From: Vibrio amylolyticus
Lineage (GTDB): Bacteria; Pseudomonadota; Gammaproteobacteria; Enterobacterales; Vibrionaceae
Direction of reading: 5' to 3'
DNA length: 64,000 nucleotides
Assembly (NCBI RefSeq): GCF_023145695.1
Contig: NZ_JAJHVV010000006.1
Location: forward strand, 186,001 to 250,000
Positions 54,196 through 64,000 of the stretch are shown here, in pieces. Position 1 is the stretch's first letter, and each line of letters opens with the position of its first letter. The notes beneath the pieces were generated by a model that was not told the origin of the DNA, searched no databases, and saw only the letters and a program-made list of their open reading frames with translations. The position numbers and the translations under genes are program-made.

Positions 54196-55455
54196 TTACC
54201 GAGCGAGCTTATGATGCGCTCTTGAAAAGTGCCCAGCACAAAATGCGCCTACGATCGAAAGTTCGCCAGCCAAACAGAGTACCGCAGCGACTTCAGCCAA
54301 CGCTTGTGATTTTCCATTGCCATGCAGCCCAAGTATATCAAGACACGCTTTTTGACTGGGTAACCCAGTGCCACCGCCGACCGTCCCAACCATGATATTT
54401 GGTAGTGTCACACTTGCATATAGTCCGCCATATTTATTGATCTCCATTCGCGTCATTCCCACTGCGGATTCGCCCACACATGCCGCATCTTGACCACAGG
54501 CAATGTAGAGTGCAGCGAGCGCATTCGCGTAATGAGCATTGATACCAATAGTGCCGCTAAGCGCCCCTCCGACTGTTGTCATCTGCCCAAACTGCATCAT
54601 TTTTTCAGGGGTTGTATGAAGATACTTAGCAATGAGTTCTTTTGACAAGTGGACTTCTGCGGTGACTTTTTTCCCTCTCACACTGCGTAGAGAGTGAGCA
54701 TTCGGTTTTTTGTCACCCGATAAATTACCATCTAAAAATGCGTATTCAGGAGCAACAGGGGTCGTTGACAAAATGTATTCAAAGACAGCGTTGGTCGCGA
54801 TGGTGACCATATTTTGACCAGAAGCGTCGCCAGTTAAAAATTCGAAGACCAAATACACATGGTTACCTTCGATATTGACATTAATATCGGTCAGCTTGCC
54901 GTGTGATGTCGTAGATTGGGCGATGTCTTTAAAGGTGTCGTACTGGGAGACGATCCAAGCCACAAACTCGCCGGCTTCTTTCAAACTATAGAAAGCGAAA
55001 CCAGGGGTACGAGTAACACCTTCATTGAGTAGCATGGCACTCGCACCACCCGCTGCTGTGATTAACTGCGAGCCACGATTATAAGATGCAACGAGTGCCG
55101 CTTCGGTTGTCGCGAGGGGGACTAAGTAATCATCTTGAGCAAATAACCCGTTGACTCGCAAAGGCCCCGCGATTCCAACGGGAACTTTGACTGTACCGAT
55201 AAAATGCTCAATGTTTTTAGAGTAGGCATCTTTTTGTTCTAAGGTCGATGGATCGAGGAGCTCTGACTTATCAGTCATCGATTCTAACCTGCTCCAACGT
55301 TTCTCTAGGTTTCTTTCGGTGAGGTAAGGGCTAGGGGTTAGACGAAGGGACGACTTACTGAGATTAGGCTTAAATATTTGCTCTAATTTAGTGGATTCAT
55401 CATCCTGAATCAGAATGGAAACATAATCACGTCGATGTAAATTGAGTTTAGGCAT
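54196..55455 (-). CDS. Class I hydroxymethylglutaryl-CoA reductase
   Basis: A 419-residue enzyme with HMG-CoA reductase blocks in order: ENFIGTVKVPVG-like (IEHFIGTVKVPVGIAGPL) near residue 85, TTEAALVASYNRG with the catalytic Glu, and TGDASGQNM. Then come KKVTAEVHLSKEL, GQDAACVGESAVGMTRME with the catalytic Asp, GTVGGGTGLPSQ, and the terminal GHFSRAHHKL with catalytic His. It reduces HMG-CoA to mevalonate using NADPH. It has no membrane domain. No other mevalonate-pathway genes adjoin it; Vibrio also carry the DXP pathway, so its physiological role is unclear. Confidence 0.95.
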   Translation of the reverse strand: MPKLNLHRRDYVSILIQDDESTKLEQIFKPNLSKSSLRLTPSPYLTERNLEKRWSRLESMTDKSELLDPSTLEQKDAYSKNIEHFIGTVKVPVGIAGPLRVNGLFAQDDYLVPLATTEAALVASYNRGSQLITAAGGASAMLLNEGVTRTPGFAFYSLKEAGEFVAWIVSQYDTFKDIAQSTTSHGKLTDINVNIEGNHVYLVFEFLTGDASGQNMVTIATNAVFEYILSTTPVAPEYAFLDGNLSGDKKPNAHSLRSVRGKKVTAEVHLSKELIAKYLHTTPEKMMQFGQMTTVGGALSGTIGINAHYANALAALYIACGQDAACVGESAVGMTRMEINKYGGLYASVTLPNIMVGTVGGGTGLPSQKACLDILGLHGNGKSQALAEVAAVLCLAGELSIVGAFCAGHFSRAHHKLAR

Positions 55456-55543
55456 AGTAAGTCAAATCTATTATTTTCCTGCGATTTTACTGTGAAAGTG
55501 AATAAACTCAACGCCTGTTATTCACTTAATACCAAAAAAAGAG

Positions 55544-55897
55544 CTAAATATGAATATCAAGCAGAGTCCCAATCATATCTTGATCTCTTTGTAACATGTT
55601 TGTTCCGATCTTGTTGTATTGGTGGGCTTGACTGAGTTCAATTAGTGGGTCAATCAATGGGGGCACTGATTCTTCGTTAGCGTCGAATTTAACTTTGTTG
55701 AATGCCAACTCGCTATCAGCTGCTGAGTATGCGCTATTGATACCAGAGGGAGAGATCTTGGTTTCATTAGGGTCGATTTCTGCCTCGAAAGAGGGCGGTG
55801 GTAGGGATTGTTGTTGGATTTCACGTGCAGCGTCTTCAGTCATCCGAGATGACTGCTCAATAATATGATATCCAGACTGAATATTAGACACTGACAT
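55544..55897 (-). CDS. Unknown protein with a flagellar-rod-like C-terminus
   Basis: A 117-residue soluble protein. The N-terminus (MSVSNIQSGYHIIEQSSRMTEDAAREIQQQ) and the terminal block (LIELSQAHQYNKIGTNMLQRDQDMIGTLLDI) recall the terminal helices of flagellar rod/hook proteins, but the central part lacks the rod domain. I treat it as a conserved Vibrio-type hypothetical. The resemblance is weak and by eye. Confidence 0.55.
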   Translation of the reverse strand: MSVSNIQSGYHIIEQSSRMTEDAAREIQQQSLPPPSFEAEIDPNETKISPSGINSAYSAADSELAFNKVKFDANEESVPPLIDPLIELSQAHQYNKIGTNMLQRDQDMIGTLLDIHI

Positions 55898-56088
55898 AGG
55901 GCGACCTCTACTATTAAAAGCTTAAGACCCGTTTGCTATTTTCGCAAGTTGTGCTAGCTGGTTGTAAACACGTCGCACATGCTAGAAACTTGTCAGAGTA
56001 GGTAACGTCAACGCAATGCTATTGATATATAAAGAGATTAGGCGTAAGAATCGCGTTTGTTAAACAGGGTTCTTATCATTTATGGTGT

Positions 56089-56250
56089 TTAGTTGAAAAG
56101 ACTAGTAATAAGATTAAGCTCTTCATCGGTCACTAGTTTGGTCTGTGATGTACTTAAGTTACTGTGAATTTCATTCTGGAGTGACTTAAGTTGTTGCGGC
56201 GTCAATAATTCCAGCTGCATTTTTAGCTGTTCGAATTGAATCTGTGTCAT
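56089..56250 (-). CDS. Small unknown protein
   Basis: The start at 56250 follows a GGGGAG box by six bases; the longer frame from 56298 has no such site. The 53-residue product is a compact helical protein beginning MTQIQFEQLKMQLELLTPQQLKSLQNEI. No recognised family. Its stand-alone position between two unrelated genes and its good ribosome-binding site support it. Confidence 0.5.
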   Translation of the reverse strand: MTQIQFEQLKMQLELLTPQQLKSLQNEIHSNLSTSQTKLVTDEELNLITSLFN

Positions 56251-56458
56251 GTTTGCTCCCCTCATCGTGGGCTCTTTGCCGCTACCTTGGCCTATCAAAA
56301 CTCTTTCATCCTGAATAAAGCGTAATGGTTAACACAAATACTATGGAATGAGAGCGCAATGAATGTCCGAATAACGTAAATGTTATGTCAATCAGTGGCG
56401 TTATTCCTTATGGAATCTTGGTTAGTTAGGTGTAGATATTGAAGGGGTACATAAAGAT

Positions 56459-56491
56459 AGAGAAGAGCCACTTAGATAATGACTCTTCTCT
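56459..56491 (-). terminator. Inverted repeat after the YccS-like gene, possible terminator
   Basis: AGAGAAGAG / CTCTTCTCT with a 15-base spacer, starting 46 bases past the YccS-like stop. The T run on the minus strand is weak. Confidence 0.35.
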
Positions 56492-56536
56492 GAAAACTAA
56501 AATATAGGTAAGTGTATAACGCTTGTCAGCCTATCG

Positions 56537-58696
56537 TTACGATGTTTTTGTTCTCACCGCAAGTTTTGAGGCTAGCGAATGAAGCTCTGGAATCATACGG
56601 TAGACTAGGTGAAGCTGCTGCAAAACCATTCTTGCAGAATTCTCGTCATCTTCTCTCCATTCGTTCAGTCGCCTTGTGAGGTCCAATTCATCAACCAGTG
56701 TGATGTCGCAACTGTCACATTGGTTGTTTAGCTGTTGCTGAATCATATTCAGGTGCTTATGAACAACATTGTAAGTGTCGAGTATGAGCTGGTGGATCTC
56801 TAGATCGTTAATTCGTGTTCTATGAGCACCAAGTGCAGAAACATAGCTAAGTAATGCATGGTTTAGAGTTAGGAATCGAAAACTCTCATCGATTGCAGTT
56901 TGATATTTACCCGGTTCGGCTAGCATGGCGTTAATGGCGTACGTTAGGTTAGCATCATTGTCATGAGCACTGCGACGAGCAACACGGTAATTGAGAGTGT
57001 CCTTTTTACCTATTCGATATTGAGCGATGACCTGTCCTAAATATTGGTTATTTGCTTTAACTGCACTTGCCATGACTTTATGTAACCTTTTAGATTGCCA
57101 GTCAGGGAAAATAAACATGACTGCTGCTACGGCTAATGAACAACCAATCAATGTATCAGTTAAGCGTGGCAGTAAAACGGCGTACCCTTCACCTAGTTGG
57201 TTGAAACAGAACAGAACCAGAAGAGTAATAAACCCCGTTGCAAAACTGTAGTTATTCATCCGGAATGCAAAGAACATGACACCAGACAAAATGATCAGAA
57301 CGAGTTGGCTCTCTTGCGAAGGAAACAACATCAGCAGGGGGGCACCAATAAGTAAGCCGGATACCGTTCCGATGACTCGAGCGGTTAGCTTTTGTTTGGT
57401 GGCGCTGTAGTTAGGTTGGCACACAAACAATGTGGTCAACAAAATCCAATACCCACGTTCAAGTTCAAAGAATTGAAGTATGGTGTAACCGAGTGTTAAT
57501 GCGATTGACAGGCGCACGGCATGCTTGAACAGCAAAGAGTCTTTGTTGAAATTGCTCTTAATACGTAGCCACATAGTTTTGAGGGTATGGGCATCGGTAT
57601 CAAACAAGTCACTCTCTTCTAATTGATTTACCTCAGGTGAACTCACATGGTTGAGCTGCTTCTCGACAGTGGTGAGGTTATTGAACAGATAGCCTAATTG
57701 AGCGAGTGACACTCTAGATTTTGGCTGCTCATTCTCTTTTAGGTGATTGAGTGAGGCCTGAAGTTCATCGAGCGCCGTAATGGATTCTTGCGGGTGTTCA
57801 TAAGGACGCCCTAAGCGAATGGACTGTGCGATGTTTCGGCACGCTCTGGCTTGTGACTCTAATACATGCTTAAAGCGGAACATCACATCGGAACGCTGGA
57901 AATCTTGCGCCAGTTCTTGGTAACGATAATGGCTTGAGCTAACACGCTCATGAATATCCTGAGCAAGAAAATAGGTGTTCATATAGCGACTATTACGACT
58001 GTCGACGCGGCCTCGTTTTGAACGTGCTAATAGCGTCGATTTACACTGGTTTAAGGCCGTAACTGTCGTGGCATTGAGCTTTGCCTCGGCAATTCTGTGT
58101 GGCTGTGGGATTAAGTTGGAAACGGGATGAAATAGATTACTTTTCGATTCCAAGTAATGAGCCAGTTGTAGAAATACATTCGCTAGATTCTGCTGTACAT
58201 GCTGCATTGGCCATACAATGTGCCAAATCATCGACATAAAGTAATACCAAGCCGCGCCACTTATCAGCAATAAAGGTTGGAACCAGATGTTGGTACTGTT
58301 GTGCGCACCTAACATGGCATAAACAGCAATGAGCAAGGAACCAAATGCAATACTGGCGTAACGAGGGCCAATGGCACCGAGCATAATAAAAGTAAAGGTC
58401 GAAAGCGTTAGACCTAGAGCAAACAGGATTGGGTGATTAAAGAGAATTTCAATTGAAAAAGCAGCAAAAGCGAAACAACACAGTGTTAACAGTGATGATT
58501 TAAGCCGGCCTGTAAATGAATTGTCATTTTCAGCAAGTGCTGCGGCAATAACCCCAAGAATAAGCGGAATGATTAGAGAGTTAAGCTGATAATACCAAGC
58601 AGGGATAACGACCCCTAATAAGGTAACTAAAATGAGGACGCTGTAATTTATGGTTTTGTTTGCCCAATATTGGCGAATTTGATTGGAAAGCGGCAC
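56537..58696 (-). CDS. YccS/FUSC-family membrane protein
   Basis: A 719-residue protein close to the length of E. coli YccS. It has two blocks of membrane helices (about residues 15-160 and 395-520) separated by a soluble helical domain, and a soluble C-terminus. Family features include the RGYWILLTTLFVCQPNYSATKQKL FUSC block near residue 410 and PDWQSKRLHKVM after the second block. Relatives (AaeB-like) are predicted efflux or envelope proteins; the function of YccS itself is not settled. Confidence 0.88.
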   Translation of the reverse strand: MPLSNQIRQYWANKTINYSVLILVTLLGVVIPAWYYQLNSLIIPLILGVIAAALAENDNSFTGRLKSSLLTLCCFAFAAFSIEILFNHPILFALGLTLSTFTFIMLGAIGPRYASIAFGSLLIAVYAMLGAHNSTNIWFQPLLLISGAAWYYFMSMIWHIVWPMQHVQQNLANVFLQLAHYLESKSNLFHPVSNLIPQPHRIAEAKLNATTVTALNQCKSTLLARSKRGRVDSRNSRYMNTYFLAQDIHERVSSSHYRYQELAQDFQRSDVMFRFKHVLESQARACRNIAQSIRLGRPYEHPQESITALDELQASLNHLKENEQPKSRVSLAQLGYLFNNLTTVEKQLNHVSSPEVNQLEESDLFDTDAHTLKTMWLRIKSNFNKDSLLFKHAVRLSIALTLGYTILQFFELERGYWILLTTLFVCQPNYSATKQKLTARVIGTVSGLLIGAPLLMLFPSQESQLVLIILSGVMFFAFRMNNYSFATGFITLLVLFCFNQLGEGYAVLLPRLTDTLIGCSLAVAAVMFIFPDWQSKRLHKVMASAVKANNQYLGQVIAQYRIGKKDTLNYRVARRSAHDNDANLTYAINAMLAEPGKYQTAIDESFRFLTLNHALLSYVSALGAHRTRINDLEIHQLILDTYNVVHKHLNMIQQQLNNQCDSCDITLVDELDLTRRLNEWREDDENSARMVLQQLHLVYRMIPELHSLASKLAVRTKTS

Positions 58697-58899
58697 GATT
58701 ACTAGCTTTAAGTAGAAAAGGGCAGTGTATCGGTTTTAACGAAAGGACGCTAACCTAATGAGCCTCAAACGAAACCGTTAAACCTAATTTATTGATCTTA
58801 ATTAATTTCATATCGAAACCTTCAAATTTTGACATTATTTTATTATTAGGACTAACGCCTGTAATATACTCATCCAACAGCAATTGTGGACCTATTTCA

Positions 58900-60969
58900 A
58901 TGCAGTTAACCGCCAACAAAACCGCCCAATATTTTGTTCAGACCGAGTATCACCATGTTGAGCTTCAATCCGCTCTGTTAATTCTCTCCTCTCAGTCAAG
59001 TGAGGAACACATTCCATTTCATGTTTGGAATGGGGCGTTGACACTAAAGCGTGGCCTATTTTGGGGCAGTATTCAATTTTTCGCTCATGAAGAAAATGGT
59101 GAGCAACGCTCTTGGTTAGTTCAAGGGTTACCTTGGGGGCAGTGTCGTGAGTTTGTTCGACGTGTGGTAGCAAGTTATCAACGCTGGCATAAAACCCAAT
59201 GTGACCAGCTGAATCGTTGTTTGCCACAGTGGGAAGAACAGCTCACACTCCTTACTAAACGACCTGCATACTTACCACACTCACAAGTGTCAGCTTGGTC
59301 CAAGCAGGTATTAGATGATCTCACCGAAATCGAAATGACGCTGGAAGAAGCTGCACAGAGAATGCCAATTCGAGTGAAAGCGATTGAACCTTGGCTGACG
59401 GATTCCGAAACCTCGCTATTGGGGCGTAACGAGTTTTGGATCGAGACGGAACGACTCAATTGGGAAGTGCTATTCAGTCAGTTGGAATCATCACCTCTTA
59501 ATCTTTCACAACAAAAAGCGGTGTTGTTGAACAATGATCATAACCTAATCTTAGCGGGCGCGGGCTCAGGTAAAACGAGTGTGTTAACCGCTCGTGTCGC
59601 GTACTTGCTTCAAAGTCATGCAGCTCAAGCTGATGAGCTATTATTGTTGGCATTTGGTCGAGATGCCGCCAACGAGATGAGCCAAAGATTATCGGAAAAA
59701 GTTGGCCTGGACGCTGATAAGGTGAAGGTGAATACGTTTCATCAACTTGGGCTGCACATTATCAATACTGTTGAAAGCCAGCGTGTTGAACTTTCTCCTG
59801 TTGCGGTTGATGACAATCTTCGTCAGGCATGGTGTATCGATTGGTTGAAAAAGCACTGGATGACGCCAACCAATTTTAAGCGTTGGCAGAAACACCTTTC
59901 AAAGTGGCCTATTGCTTACCTTGCGGGTGACGATGAACTTGGAAGTCATGTCGAAAACCCTAAGTTGATTGCATGGCTTGAGAAGCAATTGACACAGCTT
60001 TCAGCCACAGGGGCGACAAAAAAACAGATTCAAGAGAGACTGCTATCGAGTGACGACTATACTCGCTTAAATAGCGAATTGGGACTCGTATGGCCTTGCT
60101 ATCAAGCGTGGCAACAGATGTTAAAAGAGCAAAGCCAGATTGATTTTAACATGATGATTCGCCGGGCCACTCAATACGTGACTAAGAATAAATTTAAAGG
60201 TAGTTGGCGCTATATCATGATCGATGAATACCAAGATATCTCGCCAGATCGTTTAGCCCTTATTGAAGCGTTATGTAATCAAAACCATCATGATGATTCG
60301 TGTGTCCTCTTTGCCGTGGGTGATGACTGGCAGTCCATTTACCAATTCGCTGGGTCAGATGTGGACTTAACGACAGGTTTTGAGGCTCGATTCCCTCATT
60401 CTACGGTGCATTATTTAGATACGACGTACCGTTTCAATAGCCAAATCGGCGCGGTTGCGAACGCTTTTATTCAACAAAATCCTGCTCAGTTATCTAAGGA
60501 ACTAAAAAGCCATAAAGAGGTGAAGCAGAAGTCAGTTTACTTAACGCCAATGAACCGCGTAGAGAAAGTACTGGATCAGCTAAATAATCAAGCTAAGGGT
60601 TCAAGATCGGTGTTGTTACTAGGCCGCAATCACTACCACAAACCAGAGCTGTTTAATGATTGGAAAAAACAGTTCGGTGCGTTAGAGATTGAATTCATGA
60701 CCTGCCATGCCAGTAAGGGTAAAGAAGCGGACTTTGTCTTGATATTGAATGTTGATGAAGGGCAGTTTCCAGCTAAAGTAAAAGCTTTGCATTTGAATAG
60801 CGCACTTACTCAATCAAAGGATAACTTTACCGACGCTGAAGAACGACGTTTATTCTATGTGGCAATGACTAGAGCGAAGGAAAAGGTGTGGATTTGCCAT
60901 TCTGGAAATGGCTCTCGCTTTGTTCAAGAGTTGGCGGATTCGGATTATCCGATTGTGAAGCAAAAATAG
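58900..60969 (+). CDS. helD: Helicase IV (UvrD/Rep-type 3'-5' DNA helicase)
   Basis: The start at 58900 (MQLTANKTAQYF) gives 689 residues, matching E. coli HelD (684). The N-terminal 200 residues are the HelD-specific region. Walker A is LAGAGSGKTSVL near residue 220; motif II is YIMIDEYQDISPDR; motif III is VGDDWQSIYQFAGSD; the C-terminal ATPase motif YVAMTRAKEKVW is present. It unwinds DNA in recombination repair. Translation probably starts after the longer open frame since no ribosome-binding site precedes the upstream ATG. Confidence 0.95.
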   Translation: MQLTANKTAQYFVQTEYHHVELQSALLILSSQSSEEHIPFHVWNGALTLKRGLFWGSIQFFAHEENGEQRSWLVQGLPWGQCREFVRRVVASYQRWHKTQCDQLNRCLPQWEEQLTLLTKRPAYLPHSQVSAWSKQVLDDLTEIEMTLEEAAQRMPIRVKAIEPWLTDSETSLLGRNEFWIETERLNWEVLFSQLESSPLNLSQQKAVLLNNDHNLILAGAGSGKTSVLTARVAYLLQSHAAQADELLLLAFGRDAANEMSQRLSEKVGLDADKVKVNTFHQLGLHIINTVESQRVELSPVAVDDNLRQAWCIDWLKKHWMTPTNFKRWQKHLSKWPIAYLAGDDELGSHVENPKLIAWLEKQLTQLSATGATKKQIQERLLSSDDYTRLNSELGLVWPCYQAWQQMLKEQSQIDFNMMIRRATQYVTKNKFKGSWRYIMIDEYQDISPDRLALIEALCNQNHHDDSCVLFAVGDDWQSIYQFAGSDVDLTTGFEARFPHSTVHYLDTTYRFNSQIGAVANAFIQQNPAQLSKELKSHKEVKQKSVYLTPMNRVEKVLDQLNNQAKGSRSVLLLGRNHYHKPELFNDWKKQFGALEIEFMTCHASKGKEADFVLILNVDEGQFPAKVKALHLNSALTQSKDNFTDAEERRLFYVAMTRAKEKVWICHSGNGSRFVQELADSDYPIVKQK

Positions 60970-61057
60970 TCGGCACCCTGAAATGAGTGCGCTCGCTGAA
61001 GCTAGTGTTTAGTTAAGCGTTGAAGTAGAAAAAAAACAACGGCTTTCTATCATAAAT

Positions 61058-61097
61058 AAAATACGCCCTAATACCATTGTGTATTAGGGCGTATTTT
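61058..61097. terminator. Bidirectional intrinsic terminator between helD and mgsA
   Basis: A perfect 17-bp inverted repeat AAAATACGCCCTAATAC / GTATTAGGGCGTATTTT with a six-base loop and A/T tracts at both ends, between two convergent genes. Confidence 0.93.
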
Positions 61098-61113
61098 ATG
61101 GTGTTCAATTGAG

Positions 61114-61569
61114 TTACGTTCGGTTAGCTAAATAAGCGGCGTAGTCCGGAATCTCAATGTCCACTTCTCTATCTAGTAGAGGAGACTCAATCATAAAGTT
61201 TGCCGTTGCTCTATTGGTAGCAACAGGAATATTCCACACACTAGCAATACGTAATAAAGCTTTCACATCTGGGTCGTGCGGTACAGCATTTAACGGGTCC
61301 CAAAAGAAGATCATCATATCGATCTTACCTTCAGAGATAAGCGCGCCAAGCTGCTGATCGCCACCCATTGGGCCACTGATTAAACTTTTAATGGCAAGCC
61401 CCGTTTCTTTGCTTAGCATGTGGCCAGTTGTGCCAGTCGCATAAAGAAAGTGACCTTGCAATTTTTCTTTGTTCTCCTGAACCCAACGCAATAACTCAGG
61501 TTTATAATGATCGTGTGCAACCAGTGCGATGTTCTTGTGCGCTGGCATGGTGCGAGTCGTCTTTTCCAT
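61114..61569 (-). CDS. mgsA: Methylglyoxal synthase
   Basis: I start at 61569 ([11 protein letters not shown]), with AAGGA nine bases upstream; the extension to 61686 overlaps torT out of frame. The 151-residue enzyme has conserved blocks: [13 protein letters not shown] near residue 15, the [11 protein letters not shown] phosphate-binding loop, the [14 protein letters not shown] block, [21 protein letters not shown] with the catalytic Asp, and [11 protein letters not shown]. It converts dihydroxyacetone phosphate to methylglyoxal, relieving phosphate-limited glycolysis. Confidence 0.96.
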   Translation of the reverse strand: MEKTTRTMPAHKNIALVAHDHYKPELLRWVQENKEKLQGHFLYATGTTGHMLSKETGLAIKSLISGPMGGDQQLGALISEGKIDMMIFFWDPLNAVPHDPDVKALLRIASVWNIPVATNRATANFMIESPLLDREVDIEIPDYAAYLANRT

Positions 61570-61582
61570 GTAGGAATCCTTA

Positions 61583-62659
61583 TTAGTTGTTATCCCTATC
61601 ATTATTAATATTTTCCAATGAATCAATAGTGCCGACTGAAAAAGTAGGTCTGTAACCAGAAGGAGAGAGAGAAGCACTAATATCACTCTTCTCTTTAGCC
61701 ATATTGGTACTGTCTAAGGAAAACGTTTGAATCTTTGGGGACAGAACGAGCTCGTAGTGTCTGTTTACTAGAAAACTGTATGCCTGACGAATGGATAACT
61801 GCCCTTGTTTGACCATTTGATCTGTTGGAGCAAACTCGACTCGGCCGCGGACGATGCCACGGTAGACACCATGACTTAAGTACATTGAGACAAGTTTAAT
61901 CTCTTCCTGCTTTTGTGATGTTCTAATCTCTGTTATAGCGGCCTCAGTAGCCACGGCACTTCCCACGATATAATCAATGTCATTTTCAGTAATGAGTTGT
62001 TGAACTAGGTTGCGTTGAAGTTCTTTATCGTTATCTGCCCATAATGTCTCAATGACTCGAATCTGTGTATTTTTTATGGCATCGTAAAAACCGTTTACAG
62101 AGGGCTTTGTTCCGCCGCTAGATTCCGGCCCAGGAAGAAGCGCAATATCGACAGGCTCAGTCTTGTTTGAGTACTTATGTGCTAAGTATTGTCCGGTATA
62201 ATACCCCATCCAATACCAATCAACGCCAACTTCACCTTTTAGGTACTGTTGATTCTTCTTGTTTAACGATAAATGGTTAACCGTCGAGAAAATAGGCGTA
62301 TTACTAGTATATTCATTGAGGTCATCATGATACAAATTAGGCGCTACCGTCCCTAGAATGATGGCATTAGCCCCCCAGTCTACACACGCCTTTAACTGTT
62401 GTTTTTGTTTTTCATGGTTGGGGTAGCCGCCCGATTCAAACACTTTCAAGTTAACCCCCAATTGTTGGGCTTCTATGACCATGCCATAGTTTACTGAAAG
62501 CCAGTAGGAGTCTTTTAGATGAGGGTATACAGCACAGATACTTAATGGACGTTCAATCTCCTGAGCAGATACATAGAATGAAGCCCCAAAACAGAGAGAT
62601 AAAGCCCAGAATAGTAAACGGATTCGTTGATATCTGATAATGTCACCATAGCCGTACAT
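61583..62659 (-). CDS. torT: TorT, periplasmic TMAO-sensing partner of TorS
   Basis: The start at 62659 gives a product of 358 residues with a hydrophobic signal (about residues 13-33, [19 protein letters not shown]). The rest fits the TorT periplasmic-binding fold: [29 protein letters not shown] near residue 40, and an [20 protein letters not shown] block near residue 170. TorT binds trimethylamine N-oxide and works with the TorS sensor to induce the TMAO reductase. It is divergent from torS, 109 bases between chosen starts, and ends 14 bases from the mgsA start. Confidence 0.9.
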   Translation of the reverse strand: MYGYGDIIRYQRIRLLFWALSLCFGASFYVSAQEIERPLSICAVYPHLKDSYWLSVNYGMVIEAQQLGVNLKVFESGGYPNHEKQKQQLKACVDWGANAIILGTVAPNLYHDDLNEYTSNTPIFSTVNHLSLNKKNQQYLKGEVGVDWYWMGYYTGQYLAHKYSNKTEPVDIALLPGPESSGGTKPSVNGFYDAIKNTQIRVIETLWADNDKELQRNLVQQLITENDIDYIVGSAVATEAAITEIRTSQKQEEIKLVSMYLSHGVYRGIVRGRVEFAPTDQMVKQGQLSIRQAYSFLVNRHYELVLSPKIQTFSLDSTNMAKEKSDISASLSPSGYRPTFSVGTIDSLENINNDRDNN

Positions 62660-62768
62660 AAGAGTGTGTAGAAAGGATGAAGTAAGCACATCGTTATTCA
62701 TTGGCATCTTAATCCTAAACACTGCAAAATATAGTCGATTAATCAAAACTTAAGAAGTGAAGTCTATC

Positions 62769-64000
62769 ATGTTGTTGGCCAAAGCGAGTATTGGACGCAA
62801 GTTACTTATTGCCTTTTCATCGATGGCTTTGATTGTATTGTTGTCAGCCTTGGTTGGTGTTTTTGGCTTTTCGTTTGTCGCACAAACGGAACGTAACGTA
62901 GTCAACCGTAGTATTCCCTCAATGATTGAGGCACGGAAAGTCTCTGAACTCAGTGCACGAATCATCACCTCGGTTCAGATGCTCGCAGGCGCAAAGACAA
63001 AGCAAGAACATACTGATGCAGGTGTGGTTCTTTTTAGCCAATTAGAAACATTACTTTTTCACATCACTCAGCTTGGTGCTGATACGTTTGATTCCAATTT
63101 ACTTAATACTCTTGAGCAAGATGTTCAGCTTATTATCGACACCTTAGCCAAGTTAGGCATCGTTGTTGAACAGAAATTACAGTATTCATCTGAAATAAAT
63201 CAGCAAGTCAGTGCAATGAGAAAGCTTGCAACAGAACTTGAGCAGCTGGCACGTACACAAGTGCTGAATACCAGTACCATTGCCGTTGCCAATGTTACTC
63301 ATATTTATGAGTTGCTTGATAAAAAACAGACCAACAGTGTTTATCAAGCGTTGGATGATCTTGTCGAAGTTGATCTTGACCTCTCAGAGCGCTTACACGA
63401 ATTTCATCTACTCGCTTATAAGGTTCTTAACCAAATTGAAGAGATTCCAACCGTCACCGATATTGAACGGATATCGCAAATAGGTCGCGAATTTAATCAC
63501 AACGTATCTATCATGCTTAGGCGCTCGACGATGGTAGAAGATCCGACACGTTCTCAGCAGATGGTTGTGTTACTGCAAGGGCTAGAGGATAGAGGCAGTA
63601 TTTTTGAACTGTTACATCTAAGGCATCAAAGTAACTTATCCTTGCAGCAATTGATGCAAGAGAACATGCTGCAAATGGCTGCGATTAACAATACGGTCAA
63701 TCAGTTGGTGGATGAGTCTAATGCCTCGACTCAAAGAGCGGTTGAAAATGTGAAGTCAACGCTTAATACCGCTCAGTGGACATTGACGGTCCTGACCATT
63801 ATTGGCTTTATTATTGTGGTATTAATTGTTTGGCGTGTTGTCTATATTCAAGTCGTTAAGCGTTTAGATGAGTATTCATCGGCATTACTCTCTATTGCTA
63901 AAGGAGAGCTAAACGTTGATGTGTCAGTCAAAGGCAGCGATGAGTTGGCCGATATGGGGCGAGCGATTATTACAGCTCGAGATACCGCACAGACCCTGCA
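62769..64000 (+). CDS. torS: TorS, hybrid sensor kinase for TMAO (N-terminal part)
   Basis: The ATG at 62769 opens a frame of 410 codons to the window end, with no stop. Visible: a membrane helix at about residues 9-31, a long helical periplasmic sensor (about 32-336) of the TorS type (ERNVVNRSIPSMIEARKVSELSARI), and a second helix at about 338-357 (WTLTVLTIIGFIIVVLIVW). A HAMP linker follows (IAKGELNVDV). The kinase and receiver parts lie beyond the window. Pairing with divergent torT supports the call. Confidence 0.9.
   Translation, partial: MLLAKASIGRKLLIAFSSMALIVLLSALVGVFGFSFVAQTERNVVNRSIPSMIEARKVSELSARIITSVQMLAGAKTKQEHTDAGVVLFSQLETLLFHITQLGADTFDSNLLNTLEQDVQLIIDTLAKLGIVVEQKLQYSSEINQQVSAMRKLATELEQLARTQVLNTSTIAVANVTHIYELLDKKQTNSVYQALDDLVEVDLDLSERLHEFHLLAYKVLNQIEEIPTVTDIERISQIGREFNHNVSIMLRRSTMVEDPTRSQQMVVLLQGLEDRGSIFELLHLRHQSNLSLQQLMQENMLQMAAINNTVNQLVDESNASTQRAVENVKSTLNTAQWTLTVLTIIGFIIVVLIVWRVVYIQVVKRLDEYSSALLSIAKGELNVDVSVKGSDELADMGRAIITARDTAQTL

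Noticed and set aside
62750..62968. 72-codon minus-strand frame over the torS start
   Set aside because: Shadow of the torS coding sequence, which has the expected helices and partner gene.

Overview
The window looks like the second chromosome of a Vibrio, with an integrated conjugative element filling its first 26.7 kb. The Vibrio call rests on the host-side genes: luxP-luxQ, torT-torS-mgsA, helD, a class I HMG-CoA reductase, yceH-yhbQ, yeeX, an mgtE homologue and the 3' end of guaC. Base composition also changes along the window. The tra genes are relatively GC-rich, the cargo from about 15.6 to 26.6 kb is AT-rich, and the host part is intermediate (judged by eye, not computed).

Region 1 (1-15.2 kb, all minus strand) is an F-type type IV secretion operon in near-canonical F order: traA-L-E-K-B-V-C-trbI-W-U-trbC-N-F-trbB-H-G, with traG cut by the window edge. 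Most junctions are 4-base ATGA overlaps. Two things stand out. A probable intrinsic terminator lies directly in front of the pilin gene. A 420-base gap between traU and trbC holds a 12-base tandem repeat and a possible 21-codon cationic peptide ORF. Upstream of traA is a 125-residue unknown protein with a perfect 11-bp inverted repeat in its leader. Relaxase, coupling protein and integrase are not in the window.

Region 2 (15.6-26.7 kb) is cargo: two small membrane proteins (one SLATT-like), a RelB/RelE-type toxin-antitoxin pair, umuDC with a perfect LexA box, a decayed TacA-type antitoxin, several unknown exported or membrane proteins, a GIY-YIG protein, a membrane-anchored coiled-coil protein, a P4/Ash-like leader followed by a Rha-family regulator, and a GxSxG alpha/beta hydrolase. 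The element ends next to the last 84 codons of guaC (about 26.68-26.93 kb), so integration near the 3' end of guaC is inferred.

Region 3 (27-64 kb) is ordinary Vibrio chromosome. It holds LysR-controlled and Crp/Fnr-linked oxidoreductase clusters, a MscS channel, an RND efflux pair, MarC, MgtE, a second LysR, several lineage-specific unknowns, a NUDIX hydrolase, yeeX, yceH, yhbQ, an outer-membrane TraF-like protein, luxPQ (AI-2 quorum sensing), a PilZ protein, HMG-CoA reductase, a YccS-like protein, helicase IV, methylglyoxal synthase, and torT divergent from torS (cut by the end of the window).

The most promising unexplained parts are the guaC-adjacent boundary with its cargo, the terminator-gated pilin operon with the unknown upstream gene, the possible amphipathic peptide ORF inside the tra operon, and two membrane-protein cargo loci with defence-like architecture.
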